Shown: positions 12,790-24,447 of the stretch, in pieces
Numbering within the stretch: position 1 is the stretch's first letter
How the letters are laid out: every line of letters starts with the position of its first letter
Source: Cokeromyces recurvatus
Taxonomy: Eukaryota > Mucoromycota > Mucoromycetes > Mucorales > Mucoraceae
DNA: 64,000 nucleotides
Direction: 5' to 3'
NCBI RefSeq assembly: GCF_025118155.1
Contig: NW_026251409.1
Location: 124,501-188,500, forward strand
The notes under the pieces: generated by a model
Database searches by the model: none
What the model saw: the letters and a program-made list of their open reading frames with translations, nothing else
Told to the model about the DNA's origin: nothing
Translations under genes and position numbers: made by a program

Positions 12790-13326
12790 ATGATATTAGG
12801 AATAGGAGTTGATATAGTACATTTATCACGAATTGCAGCTATCATATCTAGAAGAGGAAGAGATAGATTCGCAAGAAGAATCCTTAGTCCAATTGAATGT
12901 AAAGAATTTCAACTAAATTGCTCATCATCGTCTTTTGATGATCAGAAACAATTAACATATTTAAGCTCGAGGTAAATTGAACAGTGAAGTCATTACATTT
13001 TATACAGAAAAATTAAACTATTTATATAAAGATGGTGTATAAAAGAAGCGACATATAAAGCTTTATATCCCATACATAAGCTTGAATGGAAACAAGTAAC
13101 AGTGATAAAGAAAGAAGGTAGTTTTTTTTTTTTTCCTTTTTATTATTATACAATATATAGATGTAAATATAATGATATGAAGAGTTTTAACCTCGAAAAT
13201 AAAGGTAAACCCGAAATAGATATAGTGAATAGTGAAAAATATGGAATACAAAAAGCCCATTTATCTTTGTCGCATGATGGAGAATATGCTATCTCTCAAG
13301 TTATACTAGAAGGAAAGTCAAAATAA
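12790..13326 (+). CDS. PPT2: AcpS-type 4'-phosphopantetheinyl transferase (PPT2-like)
   Basis: Transfers phosphopantetheine from CoA to the serine of an acyl carrier protein; the small fungal AcpS-type enzyme serves mitochondrial ACP. The N-terminus ILGIGVDIVHLSRI carries the metal-binding Asp of the family. Splicing 12971 to 13032 makes SSRWCIKEATYKALYP with the conserved KEA motif, and the last exon has GKPEI and HLSLSHDGEYA. The third junction is uncertain. A model with exons 12790-12971, 13032-13101 and 13183-13326 gives 131 residues and aligns best with the family strand after EWKQ, but uses donor GTGATA. Donor GTAACA at 13096 would shorten the protein by two residues. Reading through without splicing inserts a Phe/Tyr-rich stretch that looks intronic. 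The gene is compact, and length agrees with the family. Confidence 0.85.
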
Positions 13327-13866
13327 GCCCATGTGTTACGGCACCAAATTAGGATACTTTGCGTTCCTTTTTATTTATTTTTTTATTTTACTTTGCCCTA
13401 AATGTTGTAAACATAAAATAATAAATTAATATATTTTTAAACACAAACTATTTTGCTTGATTTAAGGGCTTTCTTCTGTAATATTTTTCTATTTTCCCCT
13501 CCTTTTTTTTTTTTTTTTTTTTTTTTTATAAAAATATATCTATTTTCCCCCCTTCATTTTTCTCTTTATTTTTATTTATTTTTATTTTATTTTTATTTAT
13601 TTTATTTTTACTTTTATTTTATTTTTATTTTATTTTTTTTGTTAGTGTATGAAAGCATTTAAATTAAGCTCTTAGTACATAGAAATATCATATACATATA
13701 CATATATATATAAATATATATATAATATACACATATATACACACATATATACACACACACACACATATTTATATATATACATATAGAATATATAATATAT
13801 ACATATTTATATACAAATAAGCACATACTATATACCTACTATAAATATATATAAACGTACCTTTAC

Positions 13867-13931
<65 letters not shown>

Positions 13932-13949
13932 TATACATATATATATACC
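13327..13949. other. intergenic, microsatellite-rich leader of LIM-RhoGAP gene
   Basis: After the AcpS stop comes a T-rich stretch (13501-13527), TTTTTA-type repeats (13560-13640), mixed AT/AC dinucleotides (13680-13800) and an ACAT tetranucleotide run that stops about 25 bases before the next ATG. Confidence 0.7.
13868..13924. repeat. (ACAT)n microsatellite
   Basis: About 14 perfect tetranucleotide units directly upstream of the LIM-RhoGAP start codon at 13950; likely to vary in length between isolates and placed where it could alter the 5' leader. Confidence 0.95.
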
Positions 13950-16900
13950 ATGAGTCAAGAATTAGCAAATTTAACTTCTGCACCAACCTCATTTACATCT
14001 AATGCAACCTCTACTCCAATAATTAACCATGCCATTACTTGTTTGAAATGCGAATTGCCTCTGGGCGATCAGCTTGTTAGAGCATTAGACGGTGCGTTTC
14101 ATCCAGATTGTTTTACTTGTTGGGTAAAAAATAAAAGAAAGAAAAAAAAAAAAGAAAAGAAAAAGAAAATAAAATAAAATAAATGTACCCTAGGCATTGA
14201 TTAGAAAATACACATGTATAAATAGGATTGTAATACACCAGTTGCTTCAAGATATTTACCTCACCCTACTGAACCAGGACGACCTTTATGTGAAACAGAC
14301 TATTTTAAAAGACTTGGGCTTTTATGTGCACAATGTAATGAGCCTTTGCGTGGAACATATATAATTGCGCTCGATAAAAAATATCATACGGATCATTTTA
14401 CTTGTAGTGAGTGCTCTACTGTATTTGGACCTGAAGATTCATATTATGAACATAACTCAAACGTTTATTGTCATTTTCATTATTCAACTCAATTTGCCGT
14501 ATCTTGTGTTGGTTGTGACATGGCTATTTTGAAACAATATGTTGAAATTGAAAGAAATGATGTAGTAGATCATTGGCATCCAGAATGTTATATGATTCAA
14601 AAGGTGAATACATGTCTAAATATATACAATACTATCATGTTCATCGTTATTCATCTTTTCCCTTCTTTGCATAGTTTTGGAATGTCAAAGTAGCTCATCC
14701 TTCTCTAAAAGACAGCGATTCTATAGCTACAAAAGGTAATAAAGGAATACATAGGTTTTTTTTTTTTTTAAAAAAAAATGTATATATTGTTTATGTTTAA
14801 ATTTGAATAAGATTACAAGCTGCTAGAGCCATCAGCATTATTTCAAGTTCAAAAAGATATGGAAGAAAAAGTGATAAGTATTTGGTCAGTTTTATCAGCA
14901 TTTGAAGGTAAACAATCTAGTTTCTATATAAGCTTGTTTAATCCATATTAATTAATCCATTTTTTTTTCTCTCCTTGAATAAAGAATCATCTGCTGTTTG
15001 TATATCCGAAATGTTACTTCATGTTTCTAATGGAGCATATATCGAGAGCATCTGTTTATCAGAAAGATTTTTAGTGCATGTAGAGGCATTATTTGCTGGA
15101 ATAGACAAAATCCATTGTACATATGAAGAATATAATCAAACGGGTAAAATATATCGAAAAAAAAAAGAAAGTTACAATATGTGTACTGACTTGTGAATTG
15201 TTAGAATTTAAATATACAAGAGAGGCTAAAATGCTTTGCAAGAAAATTATCAACTTCTTTTCTTTATTATCTAGAACAGGCGATATGGAAATGAAAAAAT
15301 TAGGAATTACTCAAGAATTATTATCCTTAGTGACAGGTCTAGCCCATTATCTAAAAATTTTAATACGGTTAGCATTGACATCTGCTTTACGTCTGGTAAA
15401 CGATCTTTTTATCTATCTTAATTGAACCAATGTCATATTCAATTTAAAAGTTCTATTTATAGGAAATTATAGTTGGGAAGCCTGTCGTTGTTTCTCGTTT
15501 ATTAGCTAAATTGATGGAAATACCTGGAAAGGAAAGGCGAAGTCGTGATTGTCAACGTTTAATTAAAGCAAAGAATACGGATTATTGTCAATTATGTAAA
15601 AATACAATTGAAGATCAATGTATACGAAGTGGAGATTATAGGTGGCATATGCATTGTTTCAAATGTCAACAATGCTCTTGTTCATTATCTATAAATGAAG
15701 GTGCTATTTTTAACTCAGCTTCTTGTACTCTTCATTGTATTCAATGTTCTGGGTTATCTGCAAAGGACGCAATACCATTTGAATATATCACTAAATTAAC
15801 TCAATATAGTTTCCTTTTACGAGTTGCTTTAAGTCGACTTTGTAACTTATTGCAAATAACAGGTAACAGACTACTCTCTCTCTCTTTCGTTCTCTCTCTC
15901 ATTCTTTTCTTTTCTCCTAATGATTTAGATGCCCAACTCTCTTCAGTAGATTATTCGACTAAATTAAAACCAAGTCAACATCTTTTAAAAGATACAAGTA
16001 CAAATATCCAATTATCACCGTCAGCAGAAAAGCAATTGACTTTAATACCAGAAGATAAGTTAAATAATGTGGATATTTATCCTACAGAAATTATGGATGC
16101 TAGGAGTACCGTATCTTCTTCTACAACTCATTTAGAAAGAAAAATATCACGATCCTTTAAAATGGCAAATAAACGCTCAACTATTCTCGGTAATGCAGAT
16201 CTGACAGCATCACTTCGAACCCAAACACAATCTTCTTCTATCCCACCTGTTCGATTAGATAGTTTACAACGTCGTATTGACCACCAAAAAGATTTACCAG
16301 ATTTACCTCCAAATCCGAATCATGTAACACGTCATAAAGCAACGCGTAGTGTTGGTTTAGATGATTTACCACAATTAGCAGCCGCAGCTGTAGCCTCTAA
16401 GAAACAAATGATAGCCCATTTATCTCATTCAATTCATATCCCTACTACTGCCTCAGGTCGTCCTCGTATTTATCTTTCAGAACTATCAGCTTTACAATAT
16501 ATGATTATTCGTTATGTAGCCGTTGTTCATATTGAACAATATGTTAAATCCTCCTTTTCTTCAAGTGAGCTTTTAAATCTAATCGAGACTAAAAAGGGAT
16601 CTATCTGGGGCAAATTTTTTACACCCTTTAAAAAGCAAAAGAATCATGTGACTAAAGCAAAAGAGGAAGGTACATTTGGTGTCCCACTTGACATTTTAAC
16701 AGAGAGAACAGGAGTTGAATCCAATTTAGGTTCAGGGCATTCTCCAATAAAATTAGCTGCTTTTGTAGATGATGCAATTACTGCTATGCGACAAATGGAT
16801 ATGACAGCCGAGGGTGTCTTTAGAAAGAATGGTAATATTCGACGTCTAAAAGAGCTTTCAGATGCTTTAGATCGAAATCCTAATGAAGTGGATTTGACTC

Positions 16901-17970
16901 AAGAAAGTGCTATTCAAGTAGCTGCTTTATTAAAAAAATTTCTTCGTGATTTACCCGACCCATTATTAACTCATAAACTTCATCCTTTATTTCTATGTGC
17001 TGAAAGTAAGTGAAAAAAAAAAAAAAAAGAAAAAGAGTAGCTGTTATAAAGTTTTACTTGTATTGAATTCAATGTAAATAGGAATTGAAAATTCTTTAGA
17101 AAGAAAAAGAGCTTTACATCTTGTATGTTGCATATTACCTAGATGTAATCGAGCCACTATGGAAGTTTTGTTTGTATTCTTAAGATGGGTTGCATCCTTT
17201 TCTCATGTTACAGGTGATGTTGGTAGTCGTATGGATATTCCAAATTTAGCACGAGTTATTGCACCTAATATTTTAACAGCTAACTCAAAAGATCCTTTAA
17301 AGGATGACTCATTTGCAGCAATTCGAGTTATTGAAGTTTTATTAGAATCTTATGAAGAATTTTGTTTAGTAAGGAAGACCTTTTTTTTTTTTTGTTGTAT
17401 TTCATTTCAGTTTTTAACTCGTTTATAAAGGTGCCAGATGATTTAGAAATATTTTTAGAAGATCCCAATTTAAACGATGTTGATATGTCGCCTAAAGAAT
17501 TCTTTAAACGAGTAGAACAAACAGTGAAGCATAATATGAATACACATAGTAGTGCAGTATCCTCTAAATCTAGTATGTATTCAACTAGTCAAATGACGAA
17601 AGAAGGTTTTAAATTATATGATTGTACAGTGACAGATGGTCGTCATCATCCACCTACCTCTATCTATGCACAACCTCAGTTTTTACCTTATACCAATAAA
17701 CATCCAAATTCAGATTATGTGCCTAAACAATTAAATATGAGATATCATCAACCTGGAGGATCCATGCCTTCACCGCCACGACGTATGGAGAGTCATGAAT
17801 CTTTTACATCTATTCATTCTTCTCCTCTACAGAAAGACTCTCATCCAACATCCTTATATCGTTATCCACATTACCAGCAACAACAACAACAGCAATCATC
17901 ACCTTTAAATCCCACGCCTAACTCTACTACTTCAGCTGTTGCTAATGCTATTTCTACTCCTACACTATAG
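13950..17970 (+). CDS. LRG1: LIM-RhoGAP, Lrg1/Rga1-like GTPase-activating protein
   Basis: Activates GTP hydrolysis on Rho1-type GTPases and so dampens cell-wall and polarity signalling. Ten exons: 13950-14123, 14226-14603, 14675-14735, 14812-14907, 14985-15143, 15205-15395, 15463-15862, 15929-17005, 17082-17368, 17431-17970 (1120 residues). LIM1 begins at Cys31 (CLKC...HPDCFTCWDC across the first junction). LIM2 follows (CAQC...HFTCSEC), then a Cys/His third partial repeat (CVGCDMA...HPECY). After a helical linker comes another LIM (CQLC...HMHCFKCQQC). The RhoGAP domain runs from about residue 735 (FGVPLDIL), with the arginine finger in EGVFRKNG, KKFLRDLPDPLL, and ARVIAPNI. The tail is Ser/Pro/Gln-rich. 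Three or more LIMs plus a C-terminal GAP is the Lrg1 layout. Intron 7 is 66 bases and in frame, so it could be missed. Confidence 0.92.
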
Positions 17971-18339
17971 AAAGAGCGATTTTCTCATTCTACAATATCC
18001 ATATCCATATCCATATCCATATATATATATGTATATATACACATATATATATTTATATATAATACGGTCATTTTCAACTCTTTCTCTTTCTCTCTCTCTC
18101 TCTCTCTTTCCTTGTCTTGATTTATAAATAGTTTTGCTTATGAATATAAAAATGAATATCTATGTTTTTATATATTTTGATCTTATAGATTGAAAGGAAG
18201 GAGAGGGAAAGTTCGTTATTATATTTAAAGAGAATAAATAATGTATAATACAGAAGAATAGTCTATTTTTATGAGTCACATTTTTTTTATTTTATTTTAG
18301 ATGATGGTATATGAGAAGTTGCTTTTTCTTTCTTTACTA
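17971..18339. other. spacer between convergent genes
   Basis: Holds a short ATATCC-type hexamer repeat (about 17993-18020), an AT tract and a CT repeat (about 18078-18110). Probably the overlapping 3' untranslated regions of the LIM-RhoGAP and the WRKY-like gene. Confidence 0.6.
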
Positions 18340-19512
18340 TTACAAATCACGAATTCTTTCTACTCTACCACATTCTAGTAAATGGGAGCCTCTATATTTA
18401 ATAAGATATTCACCATTAGGCCGAGCAATCACAGTTTTATTTACAGAACAACCCTAATAATAATAATAATAATAAAAGAAAAAGAGAAAGAGAAGGAGAA
18501 AGAAGAAACGTGTGAATATTGTATGAAATTCATATGTCATGAATAATTCGGGCAAACTCGTGAACCCCCAATTTCACCCGTCGAATCCCGTTTTTTTTTT
18601 TATTGCTATTATCATCATTATGGCTTACTTACTTTGTTACTGTTTGAACATTTATAATAGATACTTTTACAACCCGTCTTCTTCTGTACTGTGTTTCCAT
18701 TATTTTTCCAAAAATAATTATCAATGTAAGGAAATTCTCTTGTTTCTACAATTTTTGTGATAGCTTGCATTTCCCTTCTACGTCTTGATTTCGTGTTGCT
18801 ATTTGATGTTAAAGGTTTCTCATCTACTACTACTGTTGTTGTATGATCTGACATGATAATTGTACTTTATATGAATACATAGTTTATTAGTATATTGAAT
18901 TAAAAAGTAAAGAAAAAAGCAAGCACCCTTTACTTACTTTTGTTCTTCTTCAAAGAGATTTCCTCCCATGGCCAGCATGGCAGCAGCAGCAGAATTACGA
19001 CGTTGATCCAGAATATAGTTTTCTTCTTCTTCGTCGTCGTCTTCTTCTTCAGAAGATAAAGAGGACATGGAAGAAAATGAAGAACGGTCCTCGATATCAA
19101 CACGAGAAGAGATAGGATGTGATTGAGGAATGATATAAGGCGAAGAAGATTCCTGTTGGTGTATCTTCTTTTTTGTATGAGGAAGGATTTTATAAGAACT
19201 GTTTCTTATTTGATATGAATCGTTTCCTTCTTCTTCTTCTTCTTTTCCATTCTCTGTTGAAATAAAATTTAAATGAGGAGGACGATGATGGTGTAAATAA
19301 AAATCAAGTTCCTTTGCACGTAATCTTGCTTCCTCTGCTCTACGTTTATCTTCTTCTACTTTGCTTGTTAATATTAATTTTAATAATTCGGGTTGTGATT
19401 GATATTGTTGAATTACATCTTGTAAATCATAAACTGAAATTAGAGACGTTGAATTCTCTTTTATATTCTTTTGTTTATTAAAATAGTCTTCATTTGATAA
19501 ATATTGACTCAT
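18340..19512 (-). CDS. protein with WRKY/FLYWCH-like zinc finger
   Basis: Three exons on the minus strand, 19512-18938, 18864-18633 and 18453-18340, give 306 residues; the joins use a GTAAGT donor at both introns. The N-terminal part has a charged helix (ELLKLILTSKVEEDKRRAEEARLRAKELDFYL region, residues about 40-75, likely coiled coil), then acidic Ser/Glu runs. The C-terminus is a finger: D240-N-Y-F-W-K-N-N-G-N matches the spacing of the plant W-R-K-Y-G-Q-K core, followed by IYYKC264, C271, H293 and C297 (C-x6-C-x21-H-x3-C). This is the WRKY/GCM/FLYWCH fold pattern. A DNA-binding role is inferred. Without splicing the first intron, exons 2-3 could be mistaken for a separate 111-residue gene starting at 18854. 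The second intron is unusually long (179 bases) and holds a hairpin. Confidence 0.72.
18541..18601 (+). ncRNA. intronic GC-rich stem-loop followed by T run (candidate)
   Basis: Inside intron 2 of the WRKY-like gene, on the opposite strand, ATTCG (18546-18550) pairs with CGAAT (18082-offset: 18582-18586), and GTGAA (18560-18564) pairs with TTCAC (18573-18577) around a C-rich loop, with GG/CC pairs between. Eleven T residues follow at 18591-18601. The segment is much richer in GC than other introns here. It could be a small Pol III-type transcript, an intron structure, or chance. No known RNA family was recognised. Confidence 0.25.
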
Positions 19513-19603
19513 TCTTTATATATAAAAAAGAAAGCTGAAAAAAAAGAAAATAAATAAATAAAAAGAACATAAAATTATTCTCTTTTCTTTTTTCTTTTTC
19601 TTT

Positions 19604-19634
<31 letters not shown>

Positions 19635-20180
19635 CTAAAATAAAAAAGGCGGAGGTACATGTATGCGTGTGTGTATGTGTGTGTGTGTGTATGTGTGTGT
19701 GTGTATATATATGTGCGTGTACACAACAGACTCGGGATTTTCACGGAATACATTCTAATTTCTTATTTATAATCATAAAAAATAAAACTATTTTGATCTG
19801 TTGCCAAAACAAGGCTTTGTCTTTTTTTTTTTTTTAAATAAAGATAAATTATTAAGGATTAAGGACAGGGAACAGTTGAGGTAAAATAAGCATGATATTT
19901 TTTTATTCTATTTAAATAAATGATAGTATCTTTGTTTAAAATAAAAGATATATCACATGGGAGGGAAGAGTGACATATTACTACTACTACTACTACTACT
20001 ATAATTACGACTATTACTTTATTGATCTGAATTTAAAATCAATATTTACAACAACCCTATTCTCCCATGATTTGCCGTCAATTGCCTAATATGTAAATAT
20101 ACCAAATTAATAAAATAGGGTTAATAATAGCAGGTACTACTACTACTACTACTATTACCATTATTATTTATTACCAACGA
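19513..20180. other. intergenic with GT and ACT repeats
   Basis: Upstream region of the WRKY-like gene. It contains a T run (about 19606-19633), a GT/GTAT microsatellite (19660-19705), an ACT trinucleotide run (19980-20000) and a second one near 20133-20152. No gene seen. Confidence 0.6.
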
Positions 20181-20334
20181 TTATCCATAAATTGGAAGAC
20201 GCGTTGTACAACAATCGATTAAACAATTAGCCTTGCGCATAAACCAATCAAAGACAATCCAATCTCTTATTGTTTTAAAATTCAGGGCTATTCTCATCAT
20301 CAGCCAACCCACGTACTGTATCAATAAAGAACCT
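20181..20334 (-). pseudogene. frameshifted coding scrap, family unknown
   Basis: Two adjacent frames on the minus strand read like protein. The first is FFIDTVRGLADDENSPEF, ending in TAA at 20275. The second continues one base out of frame as KTIRDWIVFDWFMRKANC and on to a stop at 20181. Removing one T from the TTTT at the junction would join them, so a single-base insertion in a small gene or relic is the simplest reading. No start codon, upstream exon or family could be assigned. A sequencing error in a homopolymer is the alternative. Confidence 0.35.
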
Positions 20335-20646
20335 CTTGAAATAAAGAGAATAATTCTATAAATTGAACACAAGTCATTTTAGAAAAGTTTTTGCTTGATT
20401 AATATACCTTATTCAATTGATAAGGCTTATCTTTGTTGTCATTGCAGTATCAATTATATGTATTATTTATTTTTTTTTTATTTTTTTTCAAAGAAAAAAC
20501 ACACACCATGTTGAACTCGCATGATTTTCTTTTTCAGTTTCTGTGATTGAAAATTTCCCCGCATATAGTTTGTTGAACGGGAATACAACAAACTTAGTGT
20601 GGAGAAAGATTCATTTTACTTGATATTAAACTAGCGAGTTTTTTTT

Positions 20647-23600
20647 TTAAACTTGTTTTGGAAAACAAGTGGGTCCTGAATGACCTCTTCCATAAACCAT
20701 CAACACACGAGTACCAAATTCAAAGGGTGATTGATTATAGGCAACAAAGCTTGCTTTACCTCCCTTTTTCAAGTTACCAATACCATATTCTTTTTCCAAG
20801 TCAAAGATGACTGCAGCATTCCATGTAATCAATCCTACAGCATCTTGTAAACTGAAATCATGATTATGTGCTAAATTCCAACCTGCTTCCCAGATTAAAT
20901 TACGAGCATCTCCATTATCTACATCTGTACTACCTAATGCAACTCGAACACCACGCTTTAATAATAGATCTAAACCCGTATAAGGGGTTACAGGTGGACC
21001 TGTCAAACAAAATCGAGATTGCCACGTGGTAGGCATACACCGTGCTGGCATCAAAATGACAGGAACATCAAGTCTAGCTAAATGTTCTGCAACAAGGTAA
21101 GATTCAGAACCTCCAAGAATAACTAGTTTCAAATCATACCCATATTCTGACGCAATTTTTTGTTTCATCAATAAAAGAGATGTTATTTCATCTTTATCAT
21201 CCACTTGAACGACTACAGGTATCAATCCTTTTGCTGCACGTGCAAATACATTATGATTTGGCTCAGAATTTATATTCGAAATAAACAAGTGACGAATAGT
21301 TGCGATCTGCTTCGAAATGGGCATAGTTCCTATTGAATAAAAAATAAATAAATAAATATGTATATATAATAGGTTCAACATCTCGAGAAGCTTATTATTT
21401 ACCTGAATGTTGAATAACAAAGTGTAAAGCTGCTTCTTCTTTTATTAATCCATCTTCGGTATCTAATAAAGTATTTTCTACACCTGTATGAAACGCAACT
21501 GAGATTCCTGCTAACAGTTCTGAATCCACCATGGGCTGGGAAATAGCTGTAGTAACACCTGAAATAAGTGAAAAAAAAAAGAAAGAAAAAAAGACAAAAA
21601 GAGTACAATTGAATATCATATATTTCCTATCCATATTTTATATATAAAATAGGTTACCTGCTTTAAATGCTTTTTGAAGATGTAAACCATTTAGTTTAAG
21701 TCCATCTACAGCCCTTGTTATTTTCTTGTATAAATCTGAATCAGAGATATCATTTTTAGCATAGCCATCTTGTGTTGTTGCTTCAGATTGTATTTCAACT
21801 AATCCAAGAGGAACACCCATTGATACAATACCCTTTCAAAATTATTTTGTGTCATGTCAATCCAAATAGTATTATTATTATTATTTTAGTGAATATATGC
21901 TTACTGGAATAATCACAGCGCCACTCATTTCAAAGACTGGACTCGATACTGGCCAATCAAAGTGATCTCGATCACAATGAATACCAATACATGTAATTAT
22001 ATTCTTGTCAACAATCATATAAAGTCCTTGTCCATGATAATCACTTGCACGTAAAGTAAAACTAGAATTCATATAAATTTCACTGATATTACGCAACACA
22101 AATGTATCCGTTCCTTGAGAGCAAGCATCTTGGAACGAGAGTGGGTTATCTAAACCATGATCTTCTAAATGCATTGTGTTTTTGGGAAAAGGAGGTAAAT
22201 GGTGACGTTTTTTTTCATATTCATTATGAACGGTAGACGATGCTTCATCTTCTTTTAAAACGATATCTTCCTCCTCTGTTACTGTTTTTGTCCATGATTC
22301 TTTAAAGCTCATTTCAATACCATCAATAAGAACATGCTTAGGACGTGCTCCTAAACGCAAGGGGTGTCGTTCCCAAATGACAATATCAGCATCCTTTCCA
22401 ACTTCAATACTACATAAAGGAATCATATAAATTTAATATATTTTCATCTTTTGTTTTTCCCTTTCCTACCTTCCAATACGATGTCCAAGCTTCAGTGAAT
22501 GAGCAGGAACAGTTGTAAGGGATGCAAGTGCTTTGTGTTCATCAAATCCATAATGATATGCTTTCTGTGCTTCATATAAAACATCTCGCTATATACATAT
22601 ATGTATATATAATTATCCATCATAAACAGTTAGAATTTAGAGCTTATCTATATAACATGAATCATGGATAGATAACATAGATACTTTACAGCATTTGTTA
22701 CAGGGTGATCACTTTTAAAGGCAACAGGAATTCCTGCCTTATCAAGAATCTTTGGAGCATGAACATTTTGGTCCCATGCTTCAGCCTTTATATATTACAG
22801 CAAAAAGAGAGAGAGAGAGAAAAGTTAACTTTCTAATTTGCATGCATGTATATATATATACATCAGTCTTATACCTTATAACCCCACATATCTACATTCA
22901 ACATATAATAATAAAAAAAAGGTTAGACTAGATATTTTTCTTTTCTCATTTATGCCTGTCTATTTACCGCCAAATGTGGCAATTGTTATATTTGTTTTTG
23001 CACGTTTAATAACATCAGGTACTTGCCAAGCACTTAAAGCATGATGAAAGGCAGCAATTTCAAAATCAAATTCAACTGAATGACGAACCATAGCTTCGAG
23101 GTCATGAGGAAGATAACAGTGAACATTTAAATTAACTTGTTTACGTAAAAGAGCTACTAAACTTTCTAAACGTAATTCTTCTGGATAGGGTTCAGCTAAT
23201 CGCGTTATCTTATTTTCGTTAATAGCCTTATTTTTAGGAAATGTTTTCAAGATTTGAGTAGCTGCATCACACCAATCATTTTGCTTTCGCATTAGTTTTT
23301 GTGCCTCTTCAAATCGACGACGAAACAGATAATTTTCACCAAGACCTATGTATAAATAACGATGAGTGAGTGAGTGAAATGGAATATAATAAAATAAACA
23401 TACATACATACATATATATATATATATCTATAATTATGCATACATACGTGTCATAGGCATTTTATTCAGAGTACCTCCATAATAAGACTTTGGGTTCTCA
23501 CCGCAAGCCATTTTCATATAACGCCAAACAAACTCTTTATCTTCTTCTGAAACACCAGCACTAATCAACATATCTTGATTAGAAAGAGTAGAAGTAGGTC

Positions 23601-24447
23601 GCAGCTTAATTACAGCAGCTTCACCGCCCATCAAATTACCAGAGCCTGGTAATATCAATGAAGTCGTAATACCTCCACTAGCCACTATCTTGATACCAGG
23701 ATCAGTTGGATTCAAAGCATCAATGACACGAACCTAAGAATTAAATAAATAAATAAATAAAATTGCATTTACGTGTATATGTATTTATATACTTACATAG
23801 GGTGTAGTAGGTGTGGTCATTTCATTTGTATCATCACTAGCTGATAAACCACCCATAGCATCAACAGCTAAATGAGAATGCATATCAATAAGACCTGGAG
23901 TTATGACACGATTTCCCGCATCAATAATACGTGTATCTTTAGGCACATCCAAGTTTTTTCCTACAGCAGCAATCAATCCATCTTTAATATAAATATCGCC
24001 ATTCTTTAAATAGTGGTCCTTGAGCCAGATATGACCATTACGAATCAAGACATTAGGAGCATTAGGAACAGCACGAGGATTACGATGTCTAATACGATTT
24101 ATATTTGTATTTGCTTTATTTTGCTCTTGTTCTTTATTATATTGACATTTAGCAAGACCGTGTTCGAAAGAGGCTAAAGAAATACCTGATGACACGACTT
24201 TTGTCATAGTTGGGTTATTATTATCCCAAAAATGGCTTGTAGTCACTGAATCCTGTTGCAAAGTAGCTGTAGTAGGTAAATACTTGGAAAGATAAACACA
24301 AGTAATTCCAAAGAATGATAAAACTGAAGCAATGAGGACTAATCTTACTTTTTGCTGCTTCCGACTATAAGATGTGTTTAATGCATTAGGATTCAATAGT
24401 GGCTGATTAGACAAATTCTTTCTTCCTGAAAGAATCATGTTTGCCAT
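20647..24447 (-). CDS. membrane-anchored tandem amidohydrolase (CE9-like)
   Basis: Ten exons on the minus strand: 24447-23797, 23733-23448, 23345-22968, 22891-22875 (17 bases), 22785-22690, 22588-22470, 22409-21905, 21832-21658, 21558-21403 and 21329-20647 (1021 residues). A single membrane helix near residues 34-53 (LVLIASVLSFFGITCVYL) follows a short basic N-terminus, so the protein is probably type II with the enzyme outside the cytosol or in the vacuole lumen. The first metal-dependent amidohydrolase domain has GLIDMHSH (His190, His192), later His residues in NVHCYLPHD and AAFHHALSAW, and the Asp of FKSDHPVTN. A second, related domain follows after VIIPGIVSMG but lacks the His-x-His pair. 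Fungal proteins of this length are often filed as carbohydrate esterase family 9; the true substrate is unknown. Confidence 0.88.

Noticed and set aside
13681..13949. CRISPR-like or minisatellite array
   Set aside because: Only di- and tetranucleotide repeats; no spacer structure, and the organism is a eukaryote.
18541..18601. tRNA gene suggested by TCGAATCCCG followed by a T run
   Set aside because: No acceptor, D or anticodon stems can be drawn and the would-be T-arm stem does not pair.
18618..18854. separate small gene starting MSDHTTT at 18854
   Set aside because: A GTAAGT donor at the end of the upstream frame and a matching acceptor at 18865 join it in phase to the coiled-coil exon, so it is better read as exon 2 of one gene.
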